Source of the DNA: UBA1412 sp964609795
GTDB taxonomy: Bacteria > Verrucomicrobiota > Verrucomicrobiia > Limisphaerales > UBA1412
Length of the DNA stretch: 54,582 nucleotides
NCBI GenBank assembly: GCA_964609795.1
Contig: CAZSTC010000008.1
Location: 1-54,582, forward strand
Reading direction: 5' to 3'
In this document: piece by piece, positions 53,234-54,582 of the stretch
Layout of the letters: every line of letters begins with the position of its first letter
Position numbering within the stretch: position 1 is the first letter of the stretch
Notes under the pieces: model-generated
What the model was told of the DNA's origin: nothing
Databases searched by the model: none
Seen by the model: only the letters and a program-made list of their open reading frames with translations
Translations under genes and position numbers: made by a program

Positions 53234-54582
53234 ATGAAGCCTTTAGAGTATTTCAAAAAATATCGTGAACGGATGCTGAAGGAGCTCAAGGAGTTCCTTC
53301 GTATCCCGAGTGTATCGGCTCAGCCGGAGCACAAGGAAGATATGCAACGCTGTGCAGAGTGGCTATCGAACCATTGCAAAGCGATTGGTTTAAATGCCGA
53401 AATTCACCAAACTAAAGGACACCCTATTGTTCTTGCGCGAACGCCTCACAACGTCTCTAAGCGCTCCTACATGGTTTATGGCCATTACGATGTGCAGCCG
53501 GTTGAACCACTGGAAGGTTGGACGAAAACTACAAATCCCTTCGAACCTGTTGTTAAAGATGGGAATATTTATGGCAGAGGCACTTCGGATGATAAAGGTC
53601 AATTATTCACTCACCTCAAAGCCATAGAATGCATACTCAAGACAGGTTCTGAGCTTCCTTTCAACATCGTTTTCCTGATGGAAGGTGAAGAAGAAATCGG
53701 CAGCGAAAGCCTGAGCCAATTTCTTGAGGATCACGCAGACGACCTCCGCTGCGAAGCTGTGGTGATTTCCGATACGGGAATGCCTGCCATTACCTGTCCT
53801 GCTGTCTCCTATGCCTTGCGCGGCGTCTTGGCATTTGAAATTTTCCTGACGGGACCTGATAGAGATTTACATTCCGGCATACATGGTGGAGGCGTGCATA
53901 ATCCTGCCCATGCTCTTTGCTCCCTGCTCTCAAGCTTGCACGATTCTCAAGGAAGGGTCACTATTCCCGGATTTTATGATGAGGTAGAGCCGCTCTCCCC
54001 TTACGAGAGAGAACAGTTTAAAAAACTGCCCCACAATGATGAATCTTACAAAAAGAGCCTCAACTTGAAGGAACTCTATGGCGAAGAAGGGTACACCACA
54101 GTGGAACGACGTTCCTGTCGTCCAACACTGGAAATTAACGGTTTGACCAGTGGATATCAGGGTACAGGCAGCAAAACGATTGTTCCATCGGTCGCTAGCG
54201 CCAAAATTACTTGCCGCATCGTTCCCCACCAAAAAGCAGATGTGATTATGGACAGGGTATGTAAATACATCGAAAGCATCTGCCCTCCAACTGTTTCAAT
54301 TAAGATTGTACGTGGCCACGGCGGAGACCCTTATATTGTTGAGCCAGACAGTCCAAAAGTTCAGGCTTCACTTCGCGCTTTGGGGCGTGCTTTTGAGCAA
54401 GAGCCAACAATAATGCGTGAAGGTGGGTCCATTCCTATCACCATGGAATTTAAACGCAAACTGGGTGCGGATGCCCTTCTGATTGGTTTGAGTTTACCCG
54501 ATGATAACGCTCACTCGCCCAACGAAAAGTTCTGTCTGGAGTGCTTTGACAAGGGTGTCGCCACTAGCGTTCATCTTTGGGA
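53234..54582 (+). CDS. M20-family dipeptidase, cut by the window end
   Basis: The frame is open from ATG 53234 to the last base (449 codons), so the protein is nearly complete but its stop lies outside. It is a zinc M20 peptidase of the PepV/carnosinase-like type. The first metal site is MVYGHYDVQP, the bridging Asp is in YGRGTSDDKGQ, and the catalytic Glu is in MEGEEEIGSES; later come the dimerisation-domain LHSGIHGGGVHNP and the C-terminal REGGSIPITMEF region. Only two bases separate it from the AsmA-like stop, with GG just before the ATG. Likely roles are dipeptide or peptide-fragment cleavage in the cytoplasm. Confidence 0.9.
   Translation, partial: MKPLEYFKKYRERMLKELKEFLRIPSVSAQPEHKEDMQRCAEWLSNHCKAIGLNAEIHQTKGHPIVLARTPHNVSKRSYMVYGHYDVQPVEPLEGWTKTTNPFEPVVKDGNIYGRGTSDDKGQLFTHLKAIECILKTGSELPFNIVFLMEGEEEIGSESLSQFLEDHADDLRCEAVVISDTGMPAITCPAVSYALRGVLAFEIFLTGPDRDLHSGIHGGGVHNPAHALCSLLSSLHDSQGRVTIPGFYDEVEPLSPYEREQFKKLPHNDESYKKSLNLKELYGEEGYTTVERRSCRPTLEINGLTSGYQGTGSKTIVPSVASAKITCRIVPHQKADVIMDRVCKYIESICPPTVSIKIVRGHGGDPYIVEPDSPKVQASLRALGRAFEQEPTIMREGGSIPITMEFKRKLGADALLIGLSLPDDNAHSPNEKFCLECFDKGVATSVHLW

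Noticed and set aside
1..54582. Mobile element, prophage or defence island
   Set aside because: No transposase, integrase, phage structural, restriction or toxin-antitoxin gene was recognised; most genes are core metabolism or envelope functions.

Overview
The window reads as chromosomal DNA of a Gram-negative bacterium with outer membrane and lipid A (lpxD, tonB/exbB/exbD, lolC/lolD, an AsmA-like protein). Giant secreted LamG/Ig/lamin-tail/CotH proteins, a GH106-type alpha-L-rhamnosidase, the pgk-tpiA-secG order and scarce Shine-Dalgarno sequences suggest a polysaccharide-degrading member of the Verrucomicrobiota/PVC group, perhaps Opitutae-like. This placement is inferred from gene content only. 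Pyruvate:ferredoxin oxidoreductase points to an anaerobic or facultatively anaerobic life. I found no rRNA, tRNA, CRISPR array, transposase, integrase or phage gene.

Layout. 1-1376: a short direct repeat and a polysaccharide pyruvyl transferase-family gene. 1378-6197 (minus): STAS protein, MEDS-domain protein and LarA-type nickel-pincer enzyme, followed by an XRE-cupin regulator and an acyl-CoA ligase. 6391-10017 (plus): M42 aminopeptidase and an isolated nuoBCD set. 10096-16152: a 2018-residue lamin-tail/LamG/CotH protein. 16193-20758: uvrC diverging from galK-galT across a palindrome, then tadA. 20831-25633 (minus): a tight cluster transcribed panD-lpxD-L,D-transpeptidase-ispD-tonB-exbB-exbD. 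25810-30033 (minus): pgk-tpiA-secG and a lone oligopeptide-binding lipoprotein. 30381-36124 (plus): lolC-lolD and nifJ. 36209-45627 (minus): the GH106-type enzyme and a 2028-residue LamG/Ig repeat protein. 45951-54582 (plus): pyrH, ptsN, argS, an AsmA-like protein with an internal duplication, and an M20 peptidase cut by the window end.

How the parts may work together. The two giant exported proteins share a LamG subtype and a similar C-terminal module. With the rhamnosidase and the TonB-ExbB-ExbD energiser they fit a lifestyle of capturing and degrading complex glycans, with galactose entering through GalK/GalT and glycolysis through Pgk/TpiA to NifJ. LpxD, LolCD and the AsmA-like protein serve the envelope. 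The least explained parts are the STAS-MEDS-LarA-XRE/cupin-ligase neighbourhood, the CotH/lamin-tail giant, and the structured leader before ptsN.
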